Shown one piece after another: positions 16,801 to 26,968 of a stretch of DNA of 64,000 bases. How positions within the stretch are numbered: position 1 is the stretch's first letter; every line of letters starts with the position of its first letter. The translations under genes and the position numbers were made by a program. Source of the DNA: Amycolatopsis tucumanensis (GTDB lineage: Bacteria > Actinomycetota > Actinomycetes > Mycobacteriales > Pseudonocardiaceae); NCBI RefSeq assembly GCF_021654135.1, contig NZ_JAKGSD010000013.1, positions 106,213 through 170,212 of the forward strand, read 5' to 3'. Below the pieces are notes generated by a model. It was not told where the DNA came from and did not search any database. It saw only the letters and a program-made list of their open reading frames with translations.

Positions 16801-19161
16801 TCACGTCGTGACGCTGTCGCTGCGGGCGGGAACGGGGCGCTCGGCCTCCGGCGGCCCGGGCAGCCGGAGCCCGTTGAGCGCCAGCGCGTTGACGGCGACG
16901 ATCAGGCTCGAGCCGGACATCGACAGGGCGGCGATCTCCGGGCGCAGCACGAGGGCGAAGGCCGGTTCGAACACACCGGCGGCGATGGGCAGCGCGATGG
17001 CGTTGTACCCGACGGCCCAGCCGAGGTTCTGCCGCATCTTGCGCAGCGTGCCACGGCCGATGCGCAGGGCGGCCGGCACGTCGAGCGGGTCGGAGCGCAT
17101 CAGCACCACGTCCGCGGTTTCGATCGCGACGTCGGTGCCGGCGCCGATCGCGATGCCCAGATCCGCCTGTGCCAGGGCCGGTGCGTCGTTGACCCCGTCG
17201 CCGACCATCGCCACCCGGCGCCCCCCGGCCTGCAGTTCGGCGACCTTCGCGGCCTTGTCGCCGGGCAGGACCTCGGCGATGACGGTGTCGATGCCCAGCC
17301 GGGCGGCGATGCGGTCGGCGGTGGCCTGGTTGTCGCCGGTCAGCATGACCACCTCCACGCCCAGGTCGTGCAGGTCGGAGACGGCGGCGGCCGACGTTTC
17401 GCGCGGGGCGTCGGCGATGGCGATCACCCCGGCGGCGACGCCGTCGACCGCGGCCACGATCGCGGTGCGCCCGCCGGCGGCGAGCCGGTCGCGCCGGGCG
17501 GCCAGCGGCCCGAGGGCGACGCCTTCCCGCTCCAGCAGTCGCCGGTTGCCGACGACCACGCGATGCCCGTCGACCTGGGCGATCGCGCCGTGCCCTGGCA
17601 CGTTCTCGAACCGCTCGGCGTCCACCCGCGCGACGCCGGCGCGGTCGGCGTGGCGGACGATCGCCTGGGCCAGCGGGTGTTCGGATTCGCGTTCCACTGC
17701 CGCGACCAGCCGCAACAGCGCGTGCTCGTCGTCGGCGACCACCTCGGTGACCTCGGGTTCGCCCTTGGTGAGGGTGCCGGTCTTGTCCATCACCACGACC
17801 TCGACGCGTGCCGAGGTCTCCAGCGCCATCGCGTTCTTGACCAGCACCCCACGCCGGGCGCCGAGCCCGGTGCCGACCATGATCGCGGTCGGGGTGGCCA
17901 GGCCCAGCGCGTCGGGGCAGGTGACGACCACGACGGTGATGGCGAACAGGATCGCCGCGGAGAACGCCGCACCGGCCAGCAGCCACGCCGCGAGCGTGGC
18001 CGCGCCGCCGACCAGCGCGACCAGCACCAGCCAGAACGCCGCCCGGTCGGCCAGCCGCTGCCCAGGGGCCTTGGAGTTCTGGGCCTCCTGCACCAGCTTG
18101 ACGATCTGCGCGAGCGCGGTGTCGGAACCGACCTTGGTCGCCCGCACCCGCAGCACCCCGTTGGTGTTGATCGTCGCCCCGATCACCGGCGAGCCGGGCG
18201 CCTTGTGCACCGGCAGGCTCTCGCCGGTGACCATGGACTCGTCGACCTCGCTCTCGCCGTCCGCCACCACACCGTCGACGGCGATCTTCGCGCCAGGCCG
18301 GACCAGCAGCAGGTCACCGGCCACGATCTCAGCCGTGGCGACCTCGACCTCCGCACCGTCGCGGACGACCACCGCGTGGGGTGGGGCGAGGTCGAGCAGG
18401 GTGCGGATGGCGTCGTTGGCGCCGCCGCGGGCCCGCATCTCGAACCAGTGCCCCAGCAGCACGAACGCCGCCAGCACCGTGGCGGCCTCGTAGAACACCT
18501 CGCCCCCGCCGGACAGCGTCACCGCCACCGAGTACAGCCATCCCGCGCCCACCGCGACCGCGACCAGCACCATCATGTCCAGGCTGCGGGCCCGCAGCGC
18601 CCGCACCGCGCCGTCGAAGAAGATCCAGCACGAGTAGAAGATCACCGGCAGGCTCAGCAGCAGCGACCACACGTCCGGCCGCCACCCGAACGGCACCGGC
18701 AGGTGCAGCCCGAACACCTCGGTGCCGATCGGCGACCACAGCAGGATCGGCACCGAGAACACCAGCGCCACCAGGAACCGGTTGCGCATGTCCGCCACCA
18801 TCGCGGCCATCGACATCCCGGCGTGATCGCCGTGCTCCATCGCCTCGGGCGAGCGCGGTACACGCCCGGCGTGGCCGGGCTCCTCGAGCGGATCGCACAC
18901 GTGGTTGGGCACCGACTGCCCCGCGCAGTGGTAGCCGCACTCCTGCACCCACCGCCGCAAGCCGGCCACCGAGGCGCGCGACGGGTCGAACGTCACGGTC
19001 GCCGTCTGCGCCACCGGGTTCGCCGCGACGTCGAGGACACCGGGCTGACGGCGCAGCCGGGCGTCGACCACGTTGCCCTCCGACGCGCGCAACAAACCGC
19101 TGACGTCCAGCACGACGTTCTCCGGCCGGACGCCGGTCACCGCGTGGTCACCGTGATCCAC
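16801..19161 (-). CDS. Heavy-metal P1B-type ATPase with CPD motif
   Basis: 786 residues. N-terminal HMA-like domain ([19 protein letters not shown]) lacking the CxxC metal motif. A Cys/His linker ([15 protein letters not shown]) and a His/Met patch ([13 protein letters not shown]). Actuator TGES ([11 protein letters not shown]), P-domain [11 protein letters not shown]-domain SEHPLAQAI, hinge [18 protein letters not shown]. The transmembrane motif reads [14 protein letters not shown] instead of the CPC/CPH of copper pumps, so specificity is uncertain. GTG at 19161 after GGGAGG with a 5-nt spacer. Likely regulated by the CsoR-like protein downstream in the same orientation. Confidence 0.9.
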   Translation of the reverse strand: MDHGDHAVTGVRPENVVLDVSGLLRASEGNVVDARLRRQPGVLDVAANPVAQTATVTFDPSRASVAGLRRWVQECGYHCAGQSVPNHVCDPLEEPGHAGRVPRSPEAMEHGDHAGMSMAAMVADMRNRFLVALVFSVPILLWSPIGTEVFGLHLPVPFGWRPDVWSLLLSLPVIFYSCWIFFDGAVRALRARSLDMMVLVAVAVGAGWLYSVAVTLSGGGEVFYEAATVLAAFVLLGHWFEMRARGGANDAIRTLLDLAPPHAVVVRDGAEVEVATAEIVAGDLLLVRPGAKIAVDGVVADGESEVDESMVTGESLPVHKAPGSPVIGATINTNGVLRVRATKVGSDTALAQIVKLVQEAQNSKAPGQRLADRAAFWLVLVALVGGAATLAAWLLAGAAFSAAILFAITVVVVTCPDALGLATPTAIMVGTGLGARRGVLVKNAMALETSARVEVVVMDKTGTLTKGEPEVTEVVADDEHALLRLVAAVERESEHPLAQAIVRHADRAGVARVDAERFENVPGHGAIAQVDGHRVVVGNRRLLEREGVALGPLAARRDRLAAGGRTAIVAAVDGVAAGVIAIADAPRETSAAAVSDLHDLGVEVVMLTGDNQATADRIAARLGIDTVIAEVLPGDKAAKVAELQAGGRRVAMVGDGVNDAPALAQADLGIAIGAGTDVAIETADVVLMRSDPLDVPAALRIGRGTLRKMRQNLGWAVGYNAIALPIAAGVFEPAFALVLRPEIAALSMSGSSLIVAVNALALNGLRLPGPPEAERPVPARSDSVTT

Positions 19162-19232
19162 CGACGCCTCCCTCACGGCGGGGCCGCCGCGCCGCCACCG
19201 GCCACAATCGCTGTCCCGCCGGCGGCGTGGGC

Positions 19233-20708
19233 TCAGCCGAGCGTGAACGGGTCGCGCGTGCCGCCGCTCAGCTCGACCCACACCGACTTCGTCTGGGTGT
19301 AGGCCTCGATCGCGTCCACACCGTTCTCCCGGCCGATGCCGGACTGGCCGTAACCGCCGAAGGGGACACTGGGCGCCACGACCCGGTAGGCGTTGATCCA
19401 CACCGTGCCGGCCCGGACCCTGGCCGCGACGCGGTGCGCCCGGTGCACGTCCTTGGTCCACACCGCGCCCGCGAGGCCGAACGCGGTGTCGTTGGCCAGT
19501 TCGACCGCCTCGTCCTCGTCGTGGAAGGTCAGGGTGGACAGCACCGGGCCGAAGACCTCCTCGCGCACGACCGTGGACTCCGGACCGACCCCGGTCAGCA
19601 CGGTCGGTTTGACGAACAACCCGCCGAGCCCCGCGTCGGCGGCGCCGCCGTAGGCGATGGTCGCGCCTTCCTCCTGCGCGGTCTTCAGGTAGTGCATGAC
19701 CTTGGCGTATTGAGGTGCGTTGGCGACCGGGCCCATCTCCGTGCCGGGGTCCATCGGGTCGCCGAGTGCGATCGTCGCGGCGCGGTCGGCCACCAGCCGC
19801 ACCAGTTCGTCGTGCACCGACTCGTGCACGACGAGACGCGAGCCGGCCATGCAGGTCTGCCCCGTCGCGGCGAACACCCCGGCGACCACACCGTTGGCCG
19901 CGGCAGCCAGGTCGGCGTCGGCGAAGACGATCTGCGGCGACTTCCCGCCCAGTTCCAGCGTCACCGGGTTGAGGTTGTCCGCCGCGGCGTGCGCGACGCG
20001 GCGCCCGGTGGCGGTGGAGCCGGTGAACGCGACCTTGTCGACGCCGGGGTGGCCGGCCAGCGCGGCACCCACCTGCGGGTCCTGGCTGGTGACGACGTTG
20101 ACCACGCCGGGCGGGAACCCGGCCTGGTCGAACAGCTCCGCGAACGCGACGGTGGAGGCGGGGGCGTGTTCGGACGGTTTGACGACCACCGTGCAGCCGG
20201 CGGCGAGCGCGGGCGCGAGTTTCCAGGTGAGCAGCAGCAGGGGCGAGTTCCACGGCGTGATCGCGGCGACCACCCCGATGGGCTCCTTACGGGTGTAGAC
20301 GAGGTAGTCCGGGTTGGGCGCGGGGATCTGCCGTCCCTCGACCTTGTCGGCCAGGCCCGCGTAGTAGTGGAACCAGGAACTCAGCCCGGCCATCTGGCCG
20401 ATCATCTCCCGGTACAGCTTGCCGGAGTCGCTGACCTCCAGCCGGGCCAGGCGTTCGGCGTTGCCGGCGATCACCTCCGCGGCCCGACGCATCAGCCGGG
20501 CCCTGGCGAACCCGGTCGTGGCGCCCCACTCCCCCGTCAACGCCGACCGGGCGGCCGCGACCGCCGCGTCCACGTCCACCGGCGCGGCGTCGGCCAGCTC
20601 GGCCCACGCCTGGCCGGTGTAGGGGTTCACCGACCGGAACGTCGCCCCGGACGTCGCGTCGACCGGCTTGCCACCGATCACCAGCTTGAAACGCTCCAGC
20701 TCCGCCAT
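19233..20708 (-). CDS. NAD(P)-dependent aldehyde dehydrogenase
   Basis: 491 residues of the ALDH superfamily: [13 protein letters not shown], the [10 protein letters not shown] cofactor block, [11 protein letters not shown], catalytic Glu in [12 protein letters not shown], catalytic Cys in [11 protein letters not shown], and [14 protein letters not shown] at 20708 after GAGGA. It lies downstream of the BVMO gene but is separated from it by a strong hairpin (20803-20830). Probably part of the same ketone/ester catabolic regulon. Confidence 0.92.
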   Translation of the reverse strand: MAELERFKLVIGGKPVDATSGATFRSVNPYTGQAWAELADAAPVDVDAAVAAARSALTGEWGATTGFARARLMRRAAEVIAGNAERLARLEVSDSGKLYREMIGQMAGLSSWFHYYAGLADKVEGRQIPAPNPDYLVYTRKEPIGVVAAITPWNSPLLLLTWKLAPALAAGCTVVVKPSEHAPASTVAFAELFDQAGFPPGVVNVVTSQDPQVGAALAGHPGVDKVAFTGSTATGRRVAHAAADNLNPVTLELGGKSPQIVFADADLAAAANGVVAGVFAATGQTCMAGSRLVVHESVHDELVRLVADRAATIALGDPMDPGTEMGPVANAPQYAKVMHYLKTAQEEGATIAYGGAADAGLGGLFVKPTVLTGVGPESTVVREEVFGPVLSTLTFHDEDEAVELANDTAFGLAGAVWTKDVHRAHRVAARVRAGTVWINAYRVVAPSVPFGGYGQSGIGRENGVDAIEAYTQTKSVWVELSGGTRDPFTLG

Positions 20709-20802
20709 CGGTCCGTCCTCGTCGACGAGTGCGTGACGTTGTCGTTCCACGGTAGGCGCGGCACAGCCCACGGGCCACCCTGAACCAACCCAGCAGGACA
20801 GC

Positions 20803-20830
20803 GGGGGTGCCGGTCCCGGCCGGCACCCCC
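20803..20830 (-). terminator. Hairpin terminator after the BVMO gene
   Basis: An 11-bp perfect stem GGGGGTGCCGG (20803-20813) and CCGGCACCCCC (20820-20830) with a 6-nt loop, 16 nt downstream of the BVMO stop at 20847. It separates the hydrolase-BVMO transcript from the ALDH gene. No T-run. Confidence 0.75.
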
Positions 20831-20846
20831 ACCGGGTGAGGGCTGC

Positions 20847-22472
20847 TCAGACGGCCGCCGTCGCGTCCTCCCGAGTCAGCTCGAAGCCGGTGTATCCGGC
20901 GTCGGCGACCTCACGCAGCTTCGCCCGGTAGGCGCCGAGCCCCGCGAGGTAGAACATCACGGCGTTGCGCTTGCCGGGGATGTTCGCCCCGAAGATCCAC
21001 GAATCGGCCTTCGGGAACAGGGTCATGTCCGCGATCTCCGCACACGTGGCCGTCCACGCCTCCTCCGCGGCCGCGGTCGGCTCGACCGTCCGCACCCCGG
21101 TTCGCTCGGCGTGGCGGATCAGCTCGCCGATCCAGTCGACCTGGGTTTCGATGCTCGGCGGCAGGTTGGTGAACGGCCCGTTCGGCCCCAGGATCATGAA
21201 CATGTTCGGGAAACCGGCGGTGGACACGCCGAGGTAGCTGGTCGGCCCGCCGGTCCAGTGCTCGCTGATGTGCCGCCCACCGCGGCCGCGCAGGTCCATC
21301 GCCCGGTAGTTGCCGTCGACCGCATCGAACCCGGTCGCGAACACCAGGATGTCGAGTGGGTGCTCGGTCCCGTCGGCGGTGCGCACACCGGCCGGGGTGA
21401 TCTCGCGGATCGGGTTCTCCTTGATCGAAACCAGTTCGACGTTGTCCCGGTTGTAGGTCTCGTAGTAGCCCTCGTTGCACAGCGGGCGCTTGGCGTAGAG
21501 GTCGGTCGGGGTGAGCTTGCGCGCGGTCTCCGGGTCGTCGACGATCTCGGCGATCTTGGCTCGGATGAACGCCGCGGCGGCCGCGTTCGCTTCCGGGTTC
21601 GTGGCGATGTCGCAGAACGTGCCGAACATGAACCGGAAGCCGTTGCCCTTGTCCCAGGCTTCCTGGAACACCTTGCGACGTTCCTCTTCGGACACGCTCA
21701 TCGCCTCGACGCCGCTCTCCTCGAACCCGAACGCGACGACGGAGTTGCGGACCTGGTCCCAGATGGCGTCGAAGTTCTCCTTGGTGCGGTCCACTTCGGT
21801 CTGGTCCACCGGACCGTTGCCGGACGGCACACAATACTGCGGGGAACGCTGGAAGACGGTGAGGTGGCTCGCCGTCTTCGCGGCCGCGATGATGAACTGG
21901 GTGCCGGTCGACCCGGTGCCGATCACCCCGACGCGCTTGCCGGTGATGTCCAGGTCGTCCGGCCAGGCGTTGGTGTGCACCAGGCGGCCGGCGAAGCTGT
22001 CCCGGCCCGGGATGTCGGGGATGTTGCTCCTGGCCAGCAGGCCGAGCGCGTTGACCAGGTAGCGCGCCGTGGTGGTCTCCCCGGTGGCGGTGGTGACCGT
22101 CCACAGGTCGCTCTCCTCGTCGAAGACCGCGCCGGTCACCTCGGTGTTCAGCCGGATGTCGCGGCCGAGGTCGAAACGCTCGACGACGTGCTCGATGTAG
22201 GCGAGCACGTCCGCCTGCTCCAGGTAGCGGGTCGTCCAGTTCCACTCCCGCAGCAGATCCTTGTCGAAGGAGTAGCGGTAGACGAAGCCCTCGGTGTCGG
22301 ACTTGGCGCCCGGGTACCGGTTGAAGTACCAGGTGCCGCCGACGCCGCCGCCCTTCTCGAAGGCCGTGACGGACAGGCCGAGTTCGTTGCGCAGCTTGTG
22401 CAGCATGTAGATGCCGCCGAATCCGGCGCCGATGACGATCGCGTCGACGTCCGGGGTACGGGTGGTGCTCAT
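20847..22472 (-). CDS. Baeyer-Villiger monooxygenase (FAD, NADPH)
   Basis: 541 residues. N-terminal FAD Rossmann motif (VIGAGFGGIYML), the type I BVMO fingerprint FxGxxxHxxxWP seen as FAGRLVHTNAWP, and the second NADPH Rossmann motif GVIGTGSTGTQ. It should convert a ketone to an ester or lactone with O2. ATG at 22472 after AAGGAG. It follows an HSL-type esterase gene by 32 nt, the usual pairing for degrading the ester product. Size and motifs resemble the cyclohexanone/phenylacetone monooxygenase group; substrate unknown. Confidence 0.93.
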   Translation of the reverse strand: MSTTRTPDVDAIVIGAGFGGIYMLHKLRNELGLSVTAFEKGGGVGGTWYFNRYPGAKSDTEGFVYRYSFDKDLLREWNWTTRYLEQADVLAYIEHVVERFDLGRDIRLNTEVTGAVFDEESDLWTVTTATGETTTARYLVNALGLLARSNIPDIPGRDSFAGRLVHTNAWPDDLDITGKRVGVIGTGSTGTQFIIAAAKTASHLTVFQRSPQYCVPSGNGPVDQTEVDRTKENFDAIWDQVRNSVVAFGFEESGVEAMSVSEEERRKVFQEAWDKGNGFRFMFGTFCDIATNPEANAAAAAFIRAKIAEIVDDPETARKLTPTDLYAKRPLCNEGYYETYNRDNVELVSIKENPIREITPAGVRTADGTEHPLDILVFATGFDAVDGNYRAMDLRGRGGRHISEHWTGGPTSYLGVSTAGFPNMFMILGPNGPFTNLPPSIETQVDWIGELIRHAERTGVRTVEPTAAAEEAWTATCAEIADMTLFPKADSWIFGANIPGKRNAVMFYLAGLGAYRAKLREVADAGYTGFELTREDATAAV

Positions 22473-22504
22473 GGTCGCTCCTTGGAGTCGGGGACGGGCG
22501 CGGC

Positions 22505-23434
22505 TCAGCCGCGGTACCACTTCGCGATGGCGGCGATCTCCGCGTCGGCCTCGGGCGCGTTGCCGGCCAGGAACGGGAAGACGTGCTGCATGCCCTCGCC
22601 GATCGACAGGGTGACGTCGACGCCCGCCGCCTCGGCCTTCGCCGCGACCCGGGTGGCGTTGTCGAGCAGGGATTCGGCCGAGCCGGCGTTGACGTAGAGC
22701 CGGGGGAAGCCGGTGAAGTCGGCGTACAGCGGGTTCGCCAGCGGCGTGCGCGGATCGATCTTGCCGTCCGCGAGCACGCCGGCGATCATGCCGTCGAGCA
22801 GCGGCACGCTGATCAGGGCGTCGGTCGCGTCGTTGGTCACCAGCGTCTCGCCGGAGTTCTCCATGTCCAGCCACGGTGAGAACGCGATCACCCGCCCCGG
22901 CGGGGGCAGGCCCCGCTCCCGCAGCGCCAGCGGGATGGCGATGGCGAGGTTCCCGCCAGCCGAGTCGCCGATCGTGGTGATGTCCTGCGGGCGGATGCCC
23001 CGCTCGGTCAGTGCGGTGAACGCCGCGACACCGTCCTCGACCTGGGCGGGGTGGGGGTGCTCGGGCGCCCGCCGGTAGTCGAGGACGAAGGCGGTGACGC
23101 CGGCGGCCTTGGCCACGTGCGCGGCCAGCTTGCGGTGGCTGGACGCCGAGCCGACGGCGAAGCCGCCACCGTGGGTGTACAGCATCACCTGGGAGCGGTC
23201 CGCGCCGGCCGGCAGCGCCCAGATCCCGGGCACGCCGCCGACGGTGTCCTCGCGGTAGGTGACGTCCTCGGGCTCCCGCGTGGGCTGGTGCCACTCGTCG
23301 AAGATGCTGCGGAACAAGCGCGTGGTCAGGCCCGGCGTGGTGGCGATGATGCCCGCCCAGTCCGCGTAGAGCGCGCGCAGGGCGTCCGCTCCCGCCGAGG
23401 TGCCCGGCGGGCGGGTCGATGGCGCCGTTGTCAT
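22505..23434 (-). CDS. HSL-family alpha/beta hydrolase (esterase)
   Basis: 309 residues with hormone-sensitive-lipase signatures YTHGGGFAVGS (oxyanion) and GDSAGGNLAIA (nucleophile Ser); a late MQHVFPFLAG supplies the catalytic His. ATG at 23434 after GGAGGA. First gene of the esterase-BVMO unit, divergent from the AcoR-type activator. It likely cleaves the ester made by the BVMO. Confidence 0.9.
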   Translation of the reverse strand: MTTAPSTRPPGTSAGADALRALYADWAGIIATTPGLTTRLFRSIFDEWHQPTREPEDVTYREDTVGGVPGIWALPAGADRSQVMLYTHGGGFAVGSASSHRKLAAHVAKAAGVTAFVLDYRRAPEHPHPAQVEDGVAAFTALTERGIRPQDITTIGDSAGGNLAIAIPLALRERGLPPPGRVIAFSPWLDMENSGETLVTNDATDALISVPLLDGMIAGVLADGKIDPRTPLANPLYADFTGFPRLYVNAGSAESLLDNATRVAAKAEAAGVDVTLSIGEGMQHVFPFLAGNAPEADAEIAAIAKWYRG

Positions 23435-23520
23435 CTGGTTCCTCCTCCAACTCGTCAGGGGCCGTGCGGCGGCCGCTGTGGGGTGGGACTCACTGTGGCG
23501 AGCGGGCGGCGCCGCCGGTT

Positions 23521-23535
23521 GTTCCGTTTCGGAAC
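23521..23535. promoter_or_regulatory. Operator-like inverted repeat, site 1
   Basis: GTTCCG-TTT-CGGAAC, a perfect inverted repeat in the divergent promoter between the esterase-BVMO unit and the activator at 23627. It shares the GTTCC/GGAAC half-site with sites at 23544 and 26881. Confidence 0.65.
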
Positions 23536-23543
23536 GATCACGG

Positions 23544-23562
23544 GTGTTCCAGAACGGAACAC
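23544..23562. promoter_or_regulatory. Operator-like inverted repeat, site 2
   Basis: GTGTTCC-AGAAC-GGAACAC, perfect 7-bp arms. Its centre is 25 bp from that of site 1, suggesting cooperative binding by the neighbouring Fis-type HTH activator, whose family typically recognises TGT-N10-ACA-like palindromes. Confidence 0.75.
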
Positions 23563-23626
23563 CGCACGCGGTCGCGGCGGCGGCTACGGTGTGTCCGGAC
23601 AGCTCGGGACGGACTACGAGGCAACG

Positions 23627-25387
23627 ATGCGTCGAGACGACATCCCCCACTTGCCGGACCTGTCGCGGGACCAGCGGGAACGGATCCGCCGCACCCGGGA
23701 GGCGCTCGTCCGCGGCGGGCTGCTGGCCGCGCCGCCGGGTCGCAGCGGCGTGCCGCGGCACATCGAGCAGAGCTGGCGGCGGTGTGTGGGCGAGGCGGTG
23801 CCGGTCACGCCCGACCACGTCGACTACCGCGAACCGGAGGACAACCGGACGACGCTGAGCCGCGCCGCCGAGCCGGTGCTGGAACGACTGAAGGACAGCC
23901 TTGCCGACGTGCCGGTGGCCATGGTGCTGTCCGACGCCACCGGCCGGATCGTGGTGCGCCACGCCGCGGTGCGCCGTCAGCGCGAGGTGATGGACCGGGC
24001 ACGGGCCGCCGAAGGGTTCGACTACTCGGAACGATCGATCGGCACGAACGGCATCGGCACGGTGCTCGTCGAACGCCGCCCCGTGCTGGTTCGCGGCCCC
24101 GAGCACTACAACGCCCTGCTCGAGGACCTCACCTGCGCCGGCACCCCGATCATCGAGCCCGGCACCGGCCGCGTCATCGGCTCGTTCTCACTGGCCTGCT
24201 CGACGCGCGACGTCCACCCGCTGATGGCGGTGATGGCCGGGGACATCGGACGCCAGATCGAGGCGCGGCTCCTGGACGAGGCCGGGGACCGGCGCCGCCG
24301 GCTCGTGCACGCCTACCTGTCCCTGGACCGGGCGAACACCGCCACACTCGTCGTCGACGAGGACACCGTGCTCGCCAACCGCCTCGGGCTCAGCCACACC
24401 GGGCCGGAGTTGCACCCGTTGCTGTGGCGGTACCTGAGCGAACACGGCCCGGACCGGACCCGGCGCATGCGGGTGCCACTCGCCGACGGCCCGCACGACG
24501 CCCTGGTCGAACCGATCCGGGACGCCGGCAAAGTCGCCTACAGCGTGAAAGTGTTGTCCCGGCACCCGAGCCCGCCGGCAGGCGGCGGCACCACCGGCGC
24601 GGTCACCCCGCCCGTGGTCGGTGACCTGCTGCACTTCGACGACCAGGTCAACCGGCAACTCGAGACCGCCGTCCGGCACCGCGAACTGATCGCGCTGACG
24701 GGGCCGAGCGGCACCGGGAAGCTCCGCACCGCACTGCGCGTGCTGGGCCGGCAAGGCGCCCCTGACCCGCTCGTCGTCGAACCCCACCTGGAGCCCGGCT
24801 GGTTCGGGGACGCCGCGGCGGCTGTCGCGGACGGACGCGGCCTGGTGATCCGCAGGATCCACCACGACCCCGTCCCGTCGGTGGCGCAGGTGCGGGCCCT
24901 CGCCGCACCGGGGGTCCCGCTCGCGTTCACCGCGGACCTCGACGCCGCCGGCGACCTGGCGGTCGGCCTGGTGCGGCAGGTCGCCACCACCGTGCGGCTG
25001 CCGGCCCTCGCGCACAGCCTCGAACACCTGCCCGCGCTGGTCCGGACCGTGCTCGCCGAACTGCCGGAACCGGAGTCGACGACCACGTTCGCCGCGCCGG
25101 CGTGGGACCGGCTGATGTCCTGGCACTGGCCGGGCAACCTCGCCGAACTCCGCAACACCGTGGCCTTGCTCGCCCGCCGCGCCTGCGGGAGCACCGTCGA
25201 CGTCGACGACCTGCCCGACGAGCTGCGCACACCCCGGCGCTCGCTCAGCCTGCTGGAGTCCGCCGAGCGCACGGCGGTGGTCGAAGCGCTGCACGCCGCG
25301 GGCGGCAACCGCAGCCGCGCGGCCCAGGCGCTCGGCATCGGCCGCAACACCCTCTACCGCAAGATGCGGGAGTTCGGGATCACCTGA
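23627..25387 (+). CDS. AcoR/FhlA-type regulator with GAF, degenerate AAA+ and Fis HTH domains
   Basis: 586 residues. An N-terminal GAF sensor region (ERSIGTNGIGTVLVERRPV typical of AcoR) is followed by an AAA+ domain with Walker A GPSGTGK and the WHWPGNLAELRNTV block, then a C-terminal Fis HTH (NRSRAAQALGIGRNTLYRKM). The GAFTGA loop needed to touch sigma-54 is absent and Walker B is eroded (GLVIRRIHHDP). This fits actinobacterial members that work without sigma-54. ATG at 23627. Divergent from the esterase-BVMO genes; probably controls them, itself and the ALDH/ADH pair. Confidence 0.9.
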   Translation: MRRDDIPHLPDLSRDQRERIRRTREALVRGGLLAAPPGRSGVPRHIEQSWRRCVGEAVPVTPDHVDYREPEDNRTTLSRAAEPVLERLKDSLADVPVAMVLSDATGRIVVRHAAVRRQREVMDRARAAEGFDYSERSIGTNGIGTVLVERRPVLVRGPEHYNALLEDLTCAGTPIIEPGTGRVIGSFSLACSTRDVHPLMAVMAGDIGRQIEARLLDEAGDRRRRLVHAYLSLDRANTATLVVDEDTVLANRLGLSHTGPELHPLLWRYLSEHGPDRTRRMRVPLADGPHDALVEPIRDAGKVAYSVKVLSRHPSPPAGGGTTGAVTPPVVGDLLHFDDQVNRQLETAVRHRELIALTGPSGTGKLRTALRVLGRQGAPDPLVVEPHLEPGWFGDAAAAVADGRGLVIRRIHHDPVPSVAQVRALAAPGVPLAFTADLDAAGDLAVGLVRQVATTVRLPALAHSLEHLPALVRTVLAELPEPESTTTFAAPAWDRLMSWHWPGNLAELRNTVALLARRACGSTVDVDDLPDELRTPRRSLSLLESAERTAVVEALHAAGGNRSRAAQALGIGRNTLYRKMREFGIT

Positions 25388-25396
25388 GCGGACCAC

Positions 25397-25430
25397 CCGG
25401 CCGGCAGCCCGTCGACGAGCTGCCGGCCGG
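25397..25430. terminator. Bidirectional hairpin terminator
   Basis: A 12-bp perfect stem CCGGCCGGCAGC (25397-25408) and GCTGCCGGCCGG (25419-25430) between the convergent activator (ends 25387) and ALDH (ends 25440) genes. Confidence 0.8.
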
Positions 25431-25439
25431 AGGCCGGAC

Positions 25440-26822
25440 TCACGAGCGGACGCGCGGGATCCGGACCAGCTTCTTGTTGGCGAACTCGCTGATGCCCAGC
25501 TCGGACAGCTCCCGCCCGACGCCCGACCGCTTCACGCCGCCGAACGGCAGATCCGGTGAGCTCTTGCTCGTGCCGTTGATCCACACCATGCCGCATTCCA
25601 GGTCCCGGGCCAGCGCGCGGGCCCGCTGGACGTCGGCGGTGTAGATCGAGGCCGCCAGCCCGTACGGCGACTCGTTCGCCAGCGCGACCGCCTCCTCCGC
25701 CGATCCGGCCTGGTGCACCACGGCGACCGGACCGAACAGCTCCTCGGAGTAGGCCCGCATCCCGGGCGTCACGTCCGTGAGCACCGTGGGCTCGTACCAG
25801 GCGCCGGGACCGTCACCGCGGCGGCCGCCGGTGCGCAACGTCGCCCCCTTCGCCAGCGCGTCCGCCACCTGCTCTTCGAGGTCGTCCACCACCTGGTGCG
25901 AGGACAGGGGCCCCAGCCGGGTCGCCGGGTCGGCGGGCTCCCCCGGCCGCCACTGCCGCATCCTGGCGACGAACTTGTCCAGGAACGCGGCGTAGACGTC
26001 CGCCAGCACGATGAACCGTTTGGACGCGGTGCACGCCTGGCCGCCGTTGAACAGGCGGCCGCCGACCGCGTCGTCGACCGTGCTGTCCAGGCTTTCGCCG
26101 TCGAGCACGATGAACGGGTCGGAACCGCCGAGTTCGAGCACGTACTTCTTCAGGTGGCGGCCGGTGATCTCAGCGACCGCGGAACCGGCACGTTCGGAGC
26201 CGGTCAGGGACACGCCCTGCACTCGTGGGTCGCCGATGAGGTGCGCGATCTGCCCGCTGTCGGCGAACAGATTGACGAAGGCCCCATCCGGCGCGCCGGC
26301 CTCGGCGATGAGGGCCTCGACCGCCAAGGCGGCCTGCGGGCAGTTCCGCGCGTGCTTGAGCAGGATCGTGTTGCCGAGCACCAGGTTCGGCGCGGCGAAC
26401 CGCGCCACCTGGTAGTAGGGGAAATTCCACGGCATGATCCCCACCAGCACACCGATCGGCTCGGTGCGCACGACCGCTTCGCCGCCGCCCGCGACGTCCA
26501 GCTGCCGATCCGCCAGGAACCGCGCGCCGTGCTCGGCGTAGTACTCGTAGATGGACGCGACCAGCGCGACCTCACCCTTCGCCTGGGTGATCGGCTTCCC
26601 CACCTCCAGGGTCAGGATCGCGGCGAGTTCGTCCGCCCGCTCCCGGTGCAGCTGCGCGATGCGCCGCAGCAGGGCCGCGCGCTGCCCGGTTGGCACCTCG
26701 CGCCACGACCGGTAGGCGGCGTGCGCCCGGGCCAGGGCGTGCTCCACCTCCTGGTCGGAGGCCGCCGGGAACTCCTTGACGAGCTCGCCGGTCGCCGGGT
26801 TGATGGTGCGGTAACCGCTCAT
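25440..26822 (-). CDS. Aldehyde dehydrogenase, succinate-semialdehyde-dehydrogenase-like
   Basis: 460 residues: [32 protein letters not shown], catalytic Glu in [12 protein letters not shown], catalytic Cys in [13 protein letters not shown], and a C-terminal [15 protein letters not shown]. The short N-terminus beginning INPATGELV is typical of the GabD-like NADP group. ATG at 26822. Divergent from the Zn alcohol dehydrogenase at 26969 with an operator-like repeat between, so probably co-regulated with it. Confidence 0.92.
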   Translation of the reverse strand: MSGYRTINPATGELVKEFPAASDQEVEHALARAHAAYRSWREVPTGQRAALLRRIAQLHRERADELAAILTLEVGKPITQAKGEVALVASIYEYYAEHGARFLADRQLDVAGGGEAVVRTEPIGVLVGIMPWNFPYYQVARFAAPNLVLGNTILLKHARNCPQAALAVEALIAEAGAPDGAFVNLFADSGQIAHLIGDPRVQGVSLTGSERAGSAVAEITGRHLKKYVLELGGSDPFIVLDGESLDSTVDDAVGGRLFNGGQACTASKRFIVLADVYAAFLDKFVARMRQWRPGEPADPATRLGPLSSHQVVDDLEEQVADALAKGATLRTGGRRGDGPGAWYEPTVLTDVTPGMRAYSEELFGPVAVVHQAGSAEEAVALANESPYGLAASIYTADVQRARALARDLECGMVWINGTSKSSPDLPFGGVKRSGVGRELSELGISEFANKKLVRIPRVRS

Positions 26823-26880
26823 GGTCTCCTCGTTTCGGTGCGCCGGGTCATGGCGAGCATGCGGCAGGACGGACACCACC

Positions 26881-26905
26881 GAGGTGTTCCGAATCGGGAC
26901 ACCTC
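26881..26905. promoter_or_regulatory. Operator-like inverted repeat between ALDH and ADH genes
   Basis: GAGGTGTTCC (26881-26890), GAATC, GGGACACCTC (26896-26905): 10-bp arms with one mismatch. The core TGTTCC-N5-GGGACA matches site 2 at 23544 (TGTTCC-N5-GGAACA), implying that the activator at 23627 also controls this divergent pair. Confidence 0.75.
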
Positions 26906-26968
26906 CCGGCCGTGGCCGCGCTGGTACCAAAGATCCACCGGCCAGTTCCCGATATGAGGTGGAAGAAC

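Noticed and set aside
16375..19302. 975-residue open frame on the + strand opposite the P1B ATPase
   Set aside because: Gly/Arg/His/Asp-rich, no domain, and exactly antisense to a gene with every P-type ATPase motif; a GC-driven shadow.
21111..22697. 528-residue + strand frame opposite the BVMO
   Set aside because: No recognisable motif; the opposite strand shows FAD, NADPH and BVMO fingerprints.
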